Shown here: piece by piece, positions 22,712 to 35,616 of the stretch
Layout: each line of letters starts with the position of its first letter
Numbering within the stretch: the first letter of the stretch is position 1
From: Peribolospora baueri
Lineage: Eukaryota > Basidiomycota > Peribolosporomycetes > Peribolosporales > Peribolosporaceae
Length of the DNA stretch: 64,000 nt
Assembly (NCBI GenBank): GCA_029717555.1
Contig: JAMDHS010000007.1
Span: 248,001-312,000, forward strand
Direction of reading: 5' to 3'
The notes under the pieces: generated by a model
What the model was told of the DNA's origin: nothing
Databases searched by the model: none
The model's input: the letters and a program-made list of their open reading frames with translations, nothing else
Translations under genes and position numbers: made by a program

Positions 22712-23923
22712 TCTAAAACGAATTTAATTTGTCGATTTTCTAGTTGTGATCTTAACTAACCCGCTCCTGAGCGGCATGATGTTCGATGCTGATGATGACG
22801 CTGAAAACGAAAGGAAGGGAGGAAGTAGGCGCATGGGGGGTGATTTCCAGCGGCGATACAGCGGCGGGCATGTGCATGACCGACACGATACCGCAGCCAA
22901 GTCCACGTGATTCATTATCGCACGGGCCAACAACTCCGCTGCCAAGAACGTGGACTCACATCGATTCAAGGCGCACGACCATGACCATGAATTGCCAACC
23001 CGGGGTCGCAGTCCTCGACGCTCGTCGCCGACCATGTCGCGAGCTCCTCCTTCCTCCTCCTCCTTTGCTTCGGCCGTCCACGACCTTGTAAATTTGTATT
23101 CTGTCCCTGCTCTCTCCGCGTCCAACCAATCCCTTGCCCATTAGGGTAGAACGTCCTTCGCCCCCCGTCCCCCCTCCCCATGTAGCCTACCCTCCCGTCA
23201 CTAGCCCATCCTCCTCCGTCTCCTCCCCGTCTTCCCAACCGTGTCACGACCTCAAACCGGACGGTCCCGACTCGTGTGGCCCATGAAATATCGCCCATGA
23301 AATTTGAGCCACTTTTGTGTGTGCAGATATAACCATCTATTGAAAGCTTCCGCCAGATGCATCGGTCTGACAGTTTCATTAGTGCAGGGCAGGGCGCGCG
23401 ACGACCCGGTGACAGGGACAGGGGCAGAAAAAAGGCGCGAGGTGGAGATTTCAGCTTCAAGTCTACTTGGAAACGTTGGGCGGGCGGAACGGGGAAATAC
23501 GAACTGGCTGTGAAAGGGGATACGGACGAGGAAAGGGAAGAGAGAAGGAAGGGTGCTTACGGACAATGTAGTGTGGAGTTTAAATGGAAGATGAAAAAAA
23601 AAAATGGAGGTGATAGGGGGGATGGCAGGAAAAAAAGGTGAGAAAAGGGGGCGATGGAGACGGGTTCGATGCGCGCGGTTACATGCAGGAGAGGGTATAC
23701 AGGAATGGATAAAAAGACGCGCTCTTTTGGGGGTGGTCGATCCGATTCGGAAGCGGAGACCGAGAGGGGGGAATGATGGCAAGAGGAGGCGAATGAGAAA
23801 AAAAAAAAGAAGAGCGGGAAGGGTAGGTAGGAGTGCGGGAGGAGGATACCCCGGTAGGGGTCGTGAACGGCAAATGTCGTATCATAGATCGTTAGAGAAC
23901 CCGACTGAGCGAGGGAAGAAAAC
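22712..23923. other. Convergent 3' interval
   Basis: Lies between the stops of the coiled-coil gene and importin beta. No gene was recognised. It holds the two 3' UTRs and several short A runs (23597-23605, 23800-23810). A CACGTG lies at about 22904. Confidence 0.6.
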
Positions 23924-26900
23924 TTATGCGCTCGCCCGCTTGACCATCTGGGGAAAAAAACAGACAAGACGAGGGCAGGATGATGTGAGCGTGCCGCAAC
24001 CGACGCGAAGCGGGACCGAATCGCAAGACCGGTACGGTACGGCTTCCCCGTCCTCACCTCCTTGGCCCATTTGGCCACCCTCTTCGTCTCCGCAGAGTTA
24101 CTGCGCGCACGACCGGCTTTGAGCAGATCGCCGACCCAAGGTGCGACAAAGCCATCCTTGAGCTGTCCGCTAGGGAACGCGTCCGCGAGGTCTCCGAGGA
24201 GGCCGCACGCTCCACGGAAGAAGCTGTCCGTGCGGTGGTCTTCAGGCGTCGTCGCCCAGGCCATGTTGAGGAAGCCGAACATGTGCTGAACGTGCGGGAG
24301 GAGGAGGTCGACTGGGCGGCCGGAAAGGGAAAAAAATCAGCATAGAGTTTGGCGTCAGTCAGCGAGGTTCGATCTTTTACTCTGCCAACGCCAAGCTCCG
24401 AGACGCACCCCTGTTGCCGGACTTGAGTCCGGTGACGATGCCCACGTAAGCCTCGAGGATGCCTTCTCGGAGATGGGTGACGTATTCCTGCAACTCCCAG
24501 TCCTGCGCGCAGATGGCACGCCGGCGAAGGGAACAACAAGTCAAGAAGAAGAAGCGAACGTGAGACATATCTCCTTCAGACAGAGCAGACTGCCGCCCGC
24601 GCACTCCGACCGAGCTCAAGACGAGAAACTGCCGGACTCACGTCGTTGGCCTGCAAGCCGCCGGCCTGGGTGAGGACCAACATGGTGGTGGCGAGGTAAG
24701 GCTCGAAGGCGCCACCGATGGCCAGGGCGACGTCTCCAAAGGCGGAAAGGATGGCCGGCTTGACGTCGCGGTGGAGAACGGCGCTCTGGAGGTTCTCGAG
24801 CAAGGCGGACATGAACGCCTCTGAGTAAGGGAGGACGCCCTCTCCAAGGGCTCGGCACACGTCACCGATGAGGCCGACGGAGACGGAGCATAGCTGGTAC
24901 TCCTCGACGTTTTTGAGACCCTCCAAGAGGTAAGGCACGAAAGAGGACATGTAAGGGGCAAAGTCCTGCTCCAGAGCGGCGGTGATAGCTCCGACGGCCA
25001 GGAAGGCGTCCTCGAGGATCGTCGACTGCTTCGAGGCGGACTGCATGAGCTGGAGGAGAAGCGTCATGAGACGGTCGCAAACCTCCTTGATGCCCTTGCC
25101 GAGGCGGCGGACGACGGCCTGCGATCGAAGAAGGAAGGAAAGTCGGAGCTCAGAACCGCTCGCAGCGCGAACACGATCCACGCTCATCAGCCAAACTTAC
25201 GATCTCGACGCTAGCAAAGTTGGACTGAAGCTCGTAGTAGTTGTTGCGATCATCGACGCCGACGAGCTGGTTCTGAAGCCGCAGAGAGGAGGGGACACAA
25301 GAGCAGGCGTTCACGCGTCGTCAACCCGAACCGTCCAATCTCAGTGCCAATGCCTGCCGCAGAAGGGGGGTTAGAAAGGCACCACAAAGGACTCACCTGC
25401 ATGCCGAGAAGAGTGTGCATCCTCTCCATGATGGCGACGGCCAACGTCGACACGACGGAGACAGTGTCGTCAGCGCTGTTCTGGACAAGCGACGAGATTG
25501 CCTCGTAGGCGGCCGTACGGCTGTTGCTCTCGTTGGTACCCCTAACGAGATGTGAAGAAGAAAGCAGCAGAGAGGGGTCGACGATGTCAGTCGATCATGC
25601 GTGGTGACGACTGCAAGCTCGGTTCCAACCGGGGAGGGAGGACACGCACCTCTCGGTGACGCGCATCAAAGCGGTCATCATACCGTCAAAGTAAGGCGAG
25701 ATGGGCGCGGTGGGGGCGTAAAGGGAGTCTCCGACAGGCTCAGGAGCATCGGCAGAGTTGGTGCCAAGGTTCTCGGCGAGGTTGGAGAGGGACCAGCAGC
25801 AGTTGGCGACAATCCGAGGGTTGTCCTCCAACCCTTGCACGAGGGCGGTGACGAGCTCGTGTAGGTGCACGTCCGCCTTGATGGTAGAGGGGAGAACGTC
25901 GAGGATGCGGCCGAGCGTCCAGGCGGTGGTGTCCTTGACGGGCACCACGGGGTCACGCATCATCTCGATCAGCGTCGGAAGAGCCTGCGTCACGAGGGGG
26001 GCGAGCAACTTTGTGTCGGGACCCTCGAGGATGGAGCCAAAGGCCATGACGGCGGCCTCGCGGTGGTGCCAGTTCTCGTGCCTGATGTTGTTCTCGATGA
26101 AGGGAATCGTCGGGTTGAGGATGGGATCGGCGGCGCACTGCGCGAGGAGGTTGAGGCAGGTGGCGGCGGATTTGGAGATGTCCCATTCGTCCTCGTCCGC
26201 GTCCTCGTCCTGTCTGGTCAAAAGGGTGAGCAGGACCGGGACGATCTCGGGCAAGGCGTGGACGGCGAACTTGTAGTTGGTGCGCTCCGGCAGCTCGCCG
26301 TACTCCTGGGCCTATCCGTCAAGCAGAAAGAAGGACGAGTGAGGAGAGCGAACGAATGATGAAAGACGCGCGCGGGCGGGGCGGACATGCTCGTGCTCAC
26401 CTCCTCAGCTTCGAGCGCGATGTCAATCTCGCAATCACAGACGGTAGACCAGAACTCGACGGCTTGCAGAGCGACGGCCTGCTCCGGGTTCTGCATGCCG
26501 AGAACGGTGAGCTGCGAGGGTGGCGAGAGGATTTTGAGGTGAGTGACGGGGAACGAAGGAGTGGAGCGTTTTATGTGACGAGCACTCACGCCGAACAGAG
26601 CCTGCTGCATGTAAAAGCTCATCTTCTCATAGTAGTGCTGCATGATGCGGACGAGACAGGCGAACGCAGACGTCTGCACGTTGACGGACGGGTTCTGGGT
26701 GGCCTCGCAGACGACTTGCATGATGTAGTTTCGCTCGCCCTAAACGCAAGGCGAGGTAGAAGCGCCGACGCTCGCGTCAACATGATAGCCAGCGAGCGAG
26801 CACACGGCTGAGCTGCAGCATAACAGGAAAAAAGCAAGCCCACCTCGCGCTCAAAGTTTTGCCGAACAAACTCGATCGAGTTGTAGAGAGCGTTGATGGC

Positions 26901-27889
26901 GGCGTACTGCACTTCCGTGCTCGTCTCCTCCTTGCGTGCGCCCTGGACGACGGCGGTGAGGATCTCGTTGGACTTTTCCGCGAGGACATCCGGTCGCTGT
27001 GGGACGGACAGGCAAGGCGGTGATGAGTGAGGAGACGGGCGAGCAGGGTGCACATGCCAAAAAAAAAAAAAGGGTGGCCAAGGCGGAAGGTGGGAGGACG
27101 ATGGACTCACGATGATCTCGCACGTGAAGCCGATCGCTTCGAGCGTCGCTTTCCGAAGGTTGACATTCTCCTGGTTGTTGACAAAGGTGAGCAGCTGGGG
27201 GATGAGGTCGGGCCAGAGGTTGTCGGGAAGCTCAATGGCGGCGATGGCGGCGATGACCTGGGCGGCGGAGAGGCCCGCGCGAGCGTCCGGGCTGCCGAGC
27301 GTTTGGAGGGCGAGGGCCTTGATAGAGGATCGGTCCTCGGCGCTGAGGCTCTTCCATCGCTGGGCGTACTCTTCCTGACGATGCGTCTCCTACCGATCGA
27401 ACCGATCGAGGGAGTCGGGGAGAAGGGATGGGCGTGCGGCCGAACGCCGTTCGTAAGCTGAGGGACGGAAGAAAAGGGGGCTCTGACGACTCACCCTCGC
27501 CGTCAAAGCGTTCTTGACGGCCAGACCGGCGGCGTTACGGATGTGGGTGGCGGCTTGCTCGTTGGCGAGCTCCTGGGTGAGCATGGCCATGTAGTTGACC
27601 TGGCATTGGGGACGGGAAGAGGATGGTGGCGCGGTTCGGTGAGCAGGCAGTCAAGCGGGCGGCGCAGGAGGACAGAGGGACTAACATAGTTTTCCCTAGC
27701 GCCCGCCTCGAGCTTCTGCTCGGCATCAGTGCGGATGGCGGCATCTGGGAGAAGACGGGGAAGGGAGAGGACGCGGTGATATGAAGAGCGTCAGCGATGG
27801 CGAAGACGGAGAGGGGGCTGGTCGGAAGAGGAAGAAGAAGCGCGCTCACCGGGCGAGAGGGTGTTGGTGAGGAGCTGTGCGGCGTCCAT
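23924..27889 (-). CDS. KAP95: Importin subunit beta-1 (karyopherin beta)
   Basis: Carries cargo-importin alpha complexes through the nuclear pore and is released by Ran-GTP. I trace 14 exons: 27889-27850, 27744-27686, 27599-27495, 27389-27111, 26996-26844, 26739-26590, 26511-26401, 26311-25650, 25541-25397, 25272-25201, 25118-24642, 24502-24409, 24311-24058 and 23947-23924. They total 874 aa, close to yeast Kap95 (861). HEAT-repeat sequence runs throughout: ELANEQAATHIRNAAGLAVK and SLSAEDRSSIKALALQTLGS near the N terminus, an acidic loop DEDADEDEWDISK (typical of the importin-beta acidic loop), then NPRIVANCCWSLSNLAE. The last exon encodes only MVKRASA before the stop; its acceptor follows a strong polypyrimidine tract. 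The gene is divergent from LSM7. Confidence 0.97.
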
Positions 27890-28355
27890 TGTCGTGGACG
27901 GTGGTTCTCTCACGAGCGACGACGAAGGTGGTGGGCGGCGAAGAGGTGGAGCAGAGCGAGCAGGCGGTGGCTGTGTGTGAGATGTGGTGGTGCGAGGGCT
28001 GAGGGGAAGACGGCAGGAGGGAGTCGGAGGGATCGGAGACGAGGGAGAGGAGGCGAGGGGAGTGGACGAAGTGAAGAAGATGGAAGAGGCGAGTTGGACG
28101 ACGACGATGATGATGATGATGATCAGGACGAAAGTCGGCCGGACGAGCGACGGCGGCGAAAAAAGCCGAGCCGAGGCGCGTCGTCGTCGTCGTTGGCCAC
28201 GCGCGCGCACAAACACGGCCGAGGCGAGCGACGGAGGAGAATAATGGGAACGACGACGGGCGATCGTCGTCGACCACCGACATCGACATTGACGTCGACC
28301 ACCGACGACCAAACCACTCGCTCTTTCCTTTCTCCTTCCCTCCTCTATTCCGTAC
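27890..28355. promoter_or_regulatory. Divergent promoter of importin beta and LSM7
   Basis: A 466-bp interval rich in GAC/GAT trinucleotides, including GATGATGATGATGATGATGA near 28106-28130. It serves two housekeeping genes. No TATA-like element was recognised. Confidence 0.5.
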
Positions 28356-29144
28356 ATGGCTGACAGGGTGAGCTGCGTCCCATCCGCCATCCATCCCTCG
28401 GCCCGTCCGCCGTCCGCGTCGCACACAGCGCTCACACCCCCTCCCTCTCTTTCTCTCTTCCTCTTCGTTGTTTTCGCTCTTTCTCTCCTTTTCTTTGCAG
28501 GGCCGAGGCAGCGTTGGCAGAGGCGGTCCGGGTGGTGGCCGAGGAGGCGGTGCGGGCGGCAGAGGCAGAGGAGGGCCGCCCGGCGCCGGCGGGAGGGGAG
28601 GCGGCGCAGGGCGAGGCGGCGGGCGAGGCGGCGGCGGCGGTGCGGGCGGAGGCGGAGGGGACAGACCCAAGAAGGAGGCCATCCTCGACTTGGCCAAGTA
28701 CGTGGACAAGCGGATCAGGGTCAAGTTCACCGGCGGCAGGGAGGGTGAGTGCCAGCGAGCCAGCTTCTAACCGAGCCGAGTATTTTCGCTCAACCCCTAT
28801 CCTCCCGACGCCACCCCTCCCAGTCATCGGCGTGCTCAAAGGCTACGACCAGCTGATGAACCTGGTGATGGACGAAGTGGAAGAGATGGTCCGAGGTGCG
28901 TCGATGTCGACCAGACCGACCAGGACGACCAAATCCGAATCTCACTTCGCTACCGGCCCATCCATCCCTCTTCCCCCTCTTCCCTTTTCTTCTTCGCCGC
29001 CGAGCAGACCCAGAAACACTCGAACAGACAGGCGAGACGCGCGCCCTCGGCCTCGCCGTGCTCCGCGGGACGGCGCTCGTGGTGCTCAACCCGGCCGACG
29101 GGTTCGAGTCTATCGAGAACCCGTTTGCCGCCGACGGGGAGTGA
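28356..29144 (+). CDS. LSM7: U6 snRNA-associated Sm-like protein LSM7 with RGG-rich N terminus
   Basis: Part of the LSM1-7 ring (mRNA decapping and decay) and the LSM2-8 ring (U6 snRNA). Four exons, 28356-28367, 28501-28744, 28824-28895 and 29008-29144, give 154 aa. The first exon holds only four codons (MADR). Residues 5 to about 58 are almost purely Gly, Arg, Pro and Ala with repeated RGG. The Sm fold then follows: Sm1 in AILDLAKYVDKRIRVKFTGG and GVLKGYDQLMNLVMDEVEE, Sm2 in ALGLAVLRGTALVVLNP, ending ENPFAADGE as in other LSM7 proteins. Yeast LSM7 is about 115 aa and lacks the glycine-arginine extension. Confidence 0.95.
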
Positions 29145-30713
29145 AAGCGGAAGGGCTAGGCAGATCGATCGGATGGATGGATGGACTACGACGAGGACGG
29201 GTGGGGAGCAGAGCGGAGCGCGAGGAGGAGGCACCACGGTTGATTTTCACCGCTGTCCCACCACCGACCCGCCGACCCGACAGACGGCGGTGCGGTGCGG
29301 CGAGACCTTGGGATTCCCGCTGGCGATGATGGACGGACAGATATGCGAAGGAACGGGGACGAGTGAGTGTACTGTACTGGTATTCGAACAAAAAGAACGC
29401 CCGCGCACGTCGCACACGTTCCCAGTCTCCTATCTCCTCCCTCCCTGAAAAAAAAAAATACTACAACTCGAACGCCGAGCTGATCTGACCCCGCCTACAC
29501 GACACTGACGACGACACTGACGACACGGACATGACATTGCAGCCCGCCCGATTGATTCGACCAACACGCCGAGGGCGAGCGAAAAGAAAAGAAAAGAAAC
29601 AAAAGGTTAAAAGGTTACCACCAAAAGCGGTGGCGATGGACACCACAGACGAACGAACAAAAAGAAAGAAGAAAGCAGGCATGCGAAAGAAGAAAAAGCG
29701 CGGGCGCGAGCAAGCGACGCGCGAAGCGATGACGTGAAGCGGCAGCCGCCGCGGGAAGAAACGAAGAAACGAAAAAAGAGAGGGATGTTGTGAATGGGGG
29801 ACGACGGATGGATGTATGGATGGAGCGAGGCGGGTAGCCTAGTACGATACAACAACACTACACTGACACTTGACATGCGGGGGAGGCGAGACGGGGTGCG
29901 ATAGATGGGCGGGCGAGAGAGAGAGAGAGAGAAAGAGAAAGAGAAGGAGCAATGAGGGGAGGCATGAAAACGAAATAGCGCTATTCCGAGGGCTTGTGTT
30001 GAACGGTGAAATGAAGAAGACAAAAGAAAGGGGTAAGAAGGAAGCCGAAAGCGCTGCATACTGGTTGATAAAATGACAAATGACGGAGACGATGGACGAC
30101 GGACGATTATGACGATGACGATGACGAATTTTGCGAGAGAGAGGCGCAAAGAGCCTTGACTTCCTTTGCCGAGAAACGGCGGACTGGCGGACGGAATGGA
30201 ATCGACGATGGGGCGGGACGAAGAGGGAAGGATAGGATGAATTGGACGGCCGAGGCCGAGGCCGAGGTGGGAGGACGCGGAGGCGGGCGATAGATGGGAC
30301 GGCCAGCGTATCCAAGTCCGAATGGGACCGGATCCAAGTGCCAGCGTCGAACTTGAGGGACCCATTTTACCTCTGCCACCTCAGCCTCGGCCCTTCCTTC
30401 TCCTTTGCTTGTCCCGAAAAACCCTCGTCCCTCCTAGTCCTCCTTCCCCCTTGTCCTCCTTCCTTCTCCCTTCCCCCTTCCCCCTTCCCCCCACCTCCTG
30501 GCCCTCCCCACGATCCAACCCAAGGAAATCCCAATTGACTTTTGACTTTTTGACCTCCGCCCACTTCCGAAAGAGGACCTCATGACGACGACGACGACGA
30601 CGGAGGTGGCAGGAGGGGAAGGGGGAAAAAAGAAAATTCCAACGCCGCACGACGATGATGACTATGATGATTGATGATCGACGATGATGATGATCGACGA
30701 TGATGATGGTGCC

Positions 30714-30755
<42 letters not shown>

Positions 30756-31075
30756 TGGACGGATGGACGAGCCGAGCCGAGCCGATCCAAGCACTTGCTA
30801 CGAAGCTTTGCCAGCGACCGCGACTGTGAGCGGACTTGAATCACATGAGAGTGACGAGAGTGGCAGTGGCAGTGGCAGTGGTGACCCGTTGACCTCGACC
30901 ATCGAGGAGTGAAAGAAGCGGGACAAAAAGAGAAACAGAGAGAGAGAAAGACAAAGAGAGAAAAAAGAGAAAAAGTGAAATCGAAAGAAGAAACCGGGCA
31001 GGCGGGTAGGACTCGGAAAACTTGCTGCGATGCCAATGCATTTAGATTAAGGCGATCCGACCAGACTTGGGCCCT
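29145..31075. other. Convergent interval rich in simple repeats
   Basis: Separates the stops of LSM7 and the zinc-finger gene. No gene recognised. It contains GA-rich runs (29920-29950), CCTT/CCCC tracts (30435-30500) and GAC/GAT trinucleotide arrays (30585-30602, 30714-30752). Confidence 0.6.
30714..30752. repeat. (GAT)n microsatellite
   Basis: About 13 uninterrupted GAT copies in non-coding sequence, preceded by broken GAT/GAC copies from about 30655. Confidence 0.9.
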
Positions 31076-33367
31076 TCACCAAGCCGACAAGCCCAACGTG
31101 CCCGCTTCGCCACCAAGCCGGAGGCCAAGACCGAATTCGTGCTCTCCAGACGTGCGCCCTTCGCCGGCGTGCGTCTCGGCAGGCTGAGGCTTGAAGATGC
31201 TCTGATGAGCCTGTGTGCCGTCTCCCGCATCGCCGCCGCCACCGCCACCACCGCCGCTGCCGGGGGACGTGCCGCCGGGACCTCCGCTTGGGGGGCTTCC
31301 GCGAAGGTTCTTGGTGGGCGGGCCGATGGGCGTGGGGAGGCGGCTGCCGCGGTGGATGGGACTGGCCTCCTCGTCGCTTGACACGCTATCCGCCGAGTGG
31401 CTTGGGCTCAGGCTGGGCCGGGCCGGGGAAGAGGACCAGATGTCGCGAAGCTGTTGCTGTTGTTGCTGCTGCTGCTGCTGTTGTTGTGCCTGCTGTGCCT
31501 GGGAAGGCACCTGCGGCTGCCACGGCTGGGACGTCTTGAGGCCGCCGAGGGTCGAAGGGGGCGAGATGGGCGGAAGGCCGTTCAACATGCCGTTGACGGC
31601 CACGCCACCGCCGACGCCGCCACCACCAAGGGGACGAAGGGGAGGCGGAAGCGGCAGCGAGCCGGGAGTCTGGCTCGAAGGCGGACCGTTGCCGAAGACG
31701 CCGGAGGAGATGTGACCGCCACCACTGCCGAGAGGAAGGGAGGCGCTATAAGGAGAGGAGGAGGACCAGATATCCCTCAGCTGCGCCGCCGACGTCGGCT
31801 CGCGAGGCAGCGACGAGGATGGCTGCTGCTGCTGCTGCTGCTGCTGCGGACCAGTCGGCTGCCACGGTTGTGGGCCCTTGGGCCCGAATCGGGACATGAG
31901 CGAGTACCCGCCGGCACCGGCGGGAACGGAAATGGGCGGCCTCTGCGAGCCGGGAGGCTGGCTCGGAGGGGGTCCGTTCCCGAGGACGGTAGGAGGGATG
32001 TGGCGAGTGGTGGTAGGGAGGGAAGTGGCAAAGGGGCCAGCAGCGTTAAAGGACGAAGAAGACTCGCCGGCGGCGGCGGCGGTGGTGGTAAAACCGAGGC
32101 CGTTGGCGCCCACGGCCGCAGGACCGGTCGTCGCGAGGTTGAGAGGCGGATTGGCGTTGTTGTTAAAGTACTTGGACTTGCCGCCCTTGGAGGCGGCGGC
32201 GGCAGCGGCGGCGGCCTGGATGGTGGCGGGGTCAGCGCCGGCGGCGAGCTGGGCAGCGAGGGCGGCGCCGTTGGCGATGCCGAGGCCGATGTCATTGCCC
32301 TCGGCGAAAGGGAAGCAGCGCATACAAACTTTCCTCCTGCGCCAATTCTACTCGAACGAAAAGAGACGTGAGCTGGATCGAGCAATGAATCACGAGGCGA
32401 CGCGGCTCACCACAAAGCCGCACTGGCAGAACCAGTCTCCGGGTTGGATGCACATGGGGCCCGAGTTCCCGGTGTTGACGATCGGTGGGTTATTGGCGCC
32501 AGGTGCGCCGCCACTGGCACCGGTACCGCCACCGGCACCGGCACCGGCGACGACGGTCGACGCTGGGCCAGCGCCCGGCTGGATCTGGCCCTGACCTGGG
32601 ATGGGGGGCATGGCGCCTCCCGTGCCTCCCTGACGGGGACCGACGGCGGCGTTTCCGGGCACCGAGGGAGGTGGAGCGCCTCCGGAGGCGCCGGCGGCGG
32701 CGGCGGCGGTCACGCTGGGGTTGATGCCATTGACGCCGAAGCCCACGCCGAGCTGGCCGAGCTGGAGGGCGGCGAGGAGGGCGGGCGAGGTGGCGGGGAT
32801 GGTGGTGGCACCGTTCGCGCCGACGAGGGAGGCTGGGAGGCAGAAGGGGGCTTGCTGACCGGTCTTGTGTTGTCCCTGCTGGCTCGACTGCTGTTGTTGC
32901 TGGCCCGACTGCTGCTGCTGCTGTTGCTGGCTGGCACCGGGAGCTTGAGGACCGGGGTCGGGGCGGAAGACGGAGGAGGAAGGGTCATCGATGGGCCCTC
33001 CAGAGGCGACCTGAACGCCGGGGCCGGGTGGAGCCGACCCTCCAAAAGGGTGGCTGCCGAGGGCGGGCAAGCTGGAGAGCGTGCGAGGCGAGGGGTTGCT
33101 GTGAAAGCGGTGATGGTGATGCTGGTGAGGAGCTCCAGGAGCGCCGAACGGCGTGGGCTTCTGGCTTCCGCAGGCCATGCACCGCTCGTTGCGGCCGAAG
33201 TTGTGGAAAGAGCAGCCGGGGCTGGCGCAGACCCAATCTCCCTGGCGAAAGGCGGCGACGGGTGGGTTAGCGGGCGGGTTGGCAGACAGGCTGAAGCCGT
33301 CGGCCCAGACGTCGAGGGCGGTCGCGTCGGCCCACTGGCGTCGGCCAGGTGGCGATGCGTCGGACAT
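31076..33367 (-). CDS. Glutamine-rich protein with two RanBP2-type zinc fingers
   Basis: Two exons, 33367-32411 and 32347-31076, separated by a 63-nt intron, give 742 aa. Finger 1 (about residues 42-72) is GDWVCASPGCSFHNFGRNER followed by CMACGSQKP. Finger 2 is GDWFCQCGFVN then WRRRKVCMRCFPFAEGND; the intron falls inside it. Both have the W-x-C...N...C-x2-C layout that usually binds single-stranded RNA or ubiquitin. The linker and the C-terminal half are low complexity, with several Gln runs, Gly/Ala/Pro runs and two copies of a GNGPP...QPWQP...QLRDIWSSS block. No RRM is visible, unlike yeast Nrp1. An RNA-binding or condensate-forming role is inferred from the fingers and Q-rich tails only. 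Confidence 0.85.
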
Positions 33368-35616
33368 GGCGCAGATCGAGGAGAAGGGGGTGCGGCCAAA
33401 TTTGGGGGAAGAAGGAGGAGGGTGGACGGTTGGGGAGGAGGTTTGTAGAGGAGAAAAGGATGTGGGGGAGGGCGGAAAGAAGGCGCCTAGAAAGCACCGG
33501 AGGAGATGAAGGCGTGTCCGTTTATGGGTGCGGCGAGGAAGGAGAGAGGGTGGGCGTTGCGAGAGACAAGGCGTGTGAGTGTGGGTGTGACGTAGGGCAG
33601 CGACTCAGCGTGCGCCTTCGCTCGGCCAGCGGGAGGTATCGCAGCCTATGGGAGGGCGAGATGGCGATGAGCGGCGAGCGATGAGCGGGGCGATGGCGAT
33701 GGGGGCGATGGGCGATGAGACGTGATGGACGAGAAAGGGAAAGACAAGGCGCGGGCGGCTGACAAAAGGCGAGCGCGTGACGGAGGTGGATGGGAGAAGA
33801 GAGGTTGGGTGAGGGTGGTCATGGTAGAAGGCCTCGAAGGTAGACAGACATACATGAGTAAAGGTAAGTCAGGACTTAACACACACAAGCGGCCGAGGTT
33901 CGATTGCGGGGGGGTGTTGGACGGCAGCAAAAAGGAAGACGGGGGTGCGATGTTTCAGGTTGCGCGGGCGAGGGGATCGGAGGGAGAGGAAGAGTAAGAG
34001 GGCGATGGGCGATGGCGATGGCGATGGCGATGGCGATGGCGATGGCGAGCGGTGCGTTGAATGAATGCGACGATCCAGGGCTATCTATCTATATCGATGG
34101 GGGCCAATCCGGGAGAAGCAGTCTGGGCGATGTGATATGGATAGGCGGACGGGAGGGCGAGATGGAGGAAGAGAGGAGATGGATGATGAAGGAGTCGCTT
34201 CTCTTCGAGTCGGCTTGGCTTGGCAAGAAGGAGATGTTGTTGGACTGGTCGAGCAGCGAGCGTCGGCCACGAGGACGAAGACGAGGACGAGGACGACGAC
34301 GCTGCGCAGTGTCGAGCGATGATAGATAGATGGATGATGGAGTGAGTGGATACATTCTTCCTTCTCCCTCGCGCCTTGGCCTGGGCTGCTTGCGCGCGGA
34401 CGACACGAGCCAGACAAACCAGACAAACCAAGGAAGGAAAGAACGAGGGGCCCAAAAAAGGGTCACTGCCAACTCGACAACGGGCGGCCGAGTCCTGAGT
34501 GAGCGGCGTGCGTGAGTTGGCATCATCCACCAACCACCACACCACGACTACGACTACGACTACGACCACGTTGATCATACGCAGCCAGCAAGCCGGGCCA
34601 GAGCGAACCGACGAAAGCAGGCAGTCCAAAGCGGGTACTCGTACTCGTACTCGCGCTCGTTTCGTCGTCTGCGGCGCATACGATACCATCACATCCATGA
34701 TGCACTCTATGTACGCAGCAAGCCGCATCCTATCCTATCCAATCCTTTCTTTTTTCCACACCCACCCATCATCATCCAATCCGCTCCTCCTCGTAAGCAA
34801 CGCCAACCCACGTAGCTCAGCTCAGGTCGATCTGGCGCGCGCCAGCCCGGCATCGCATAGCGTTGCATAAGCACTCCTTCGCTCCTTCGCCTATCTTCCT
34901 ATCTTCCTATCTCCCATCTCGCAGCGTCTAGACCGTCTAGATGCGCACGGACGGAGGGAGGGCGGGATGAGGAGGGTGGAAGGACAAGATGAGATGAAGG
35001 GCGATAGATAGATGAAGCGATAGATGAAGCCGATTAGCGAGAGAAATTACTGGCAACGGACGCAAACAATTGTCCGTCGGCCCGACCTCCTTGGCTTGGA
35101 AAAAGAGATCAAAAATGGGTCCGTTCTAAATGGCGTTCGTCAACTTTATATGGTTTCATCTCGCCGTGCTCCCCCCACCAACACAGACACACATACAATA
35201 CATAACCCCACTACCATCTCGCCACCCTCTCCTCACCCTCATCCGCCCGCCATCCCAAAGTCGAGTCCCACCGCCTGCGCGCGACGCACGCATGGATGGA
35301 CAGACAGAGGGACAGACACAGAGACAGAGGGAACGATGACCGGAGAGAAAGAAAAAGGCCGGGTCGGGCCGGGAGAAAGAAAGGTGGGAAACGACATGAT
35401 GAAACGGCGCTCGTCAAGGTCCATGATCAACGTTTTCGTAAAACAAAAGAAGAAAAAAATGGGAGAAAAACAAAATTGTCCCGGTCGGTCCAACGAGAAG
35501 ACAAAAGGAAGGGAGGAGGGAAAGGGGATGCGACAGTCCAACGTCCGTTACCATCTTTTGTCCGTGCGAGAAATCAGTTCCACAGAGATCTTCCCACGTG
35601 CCGCCCGCCCCGCCTC
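33368..35616. other. Long 5' flank of the zinc-finger gene
   Basis: No gene was recognised in these 2.2 kb between two minus-strand genes. It has G/A-rich stretches, a GGCGAT array at 34001-34047, and ACTACG/TACTCG repeats near 34547-34570 and 34636-34660. The last part presumably holds the 3' UTR of the deacetylase gene. Confidence 0.55.
34001..34047. repeat. (GGCGAT)n hexamer array
   Basis: About eight copies of GGCGAT, one slightly longer, upstream of the zinc-finger gene start. Confidence 0.9.
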
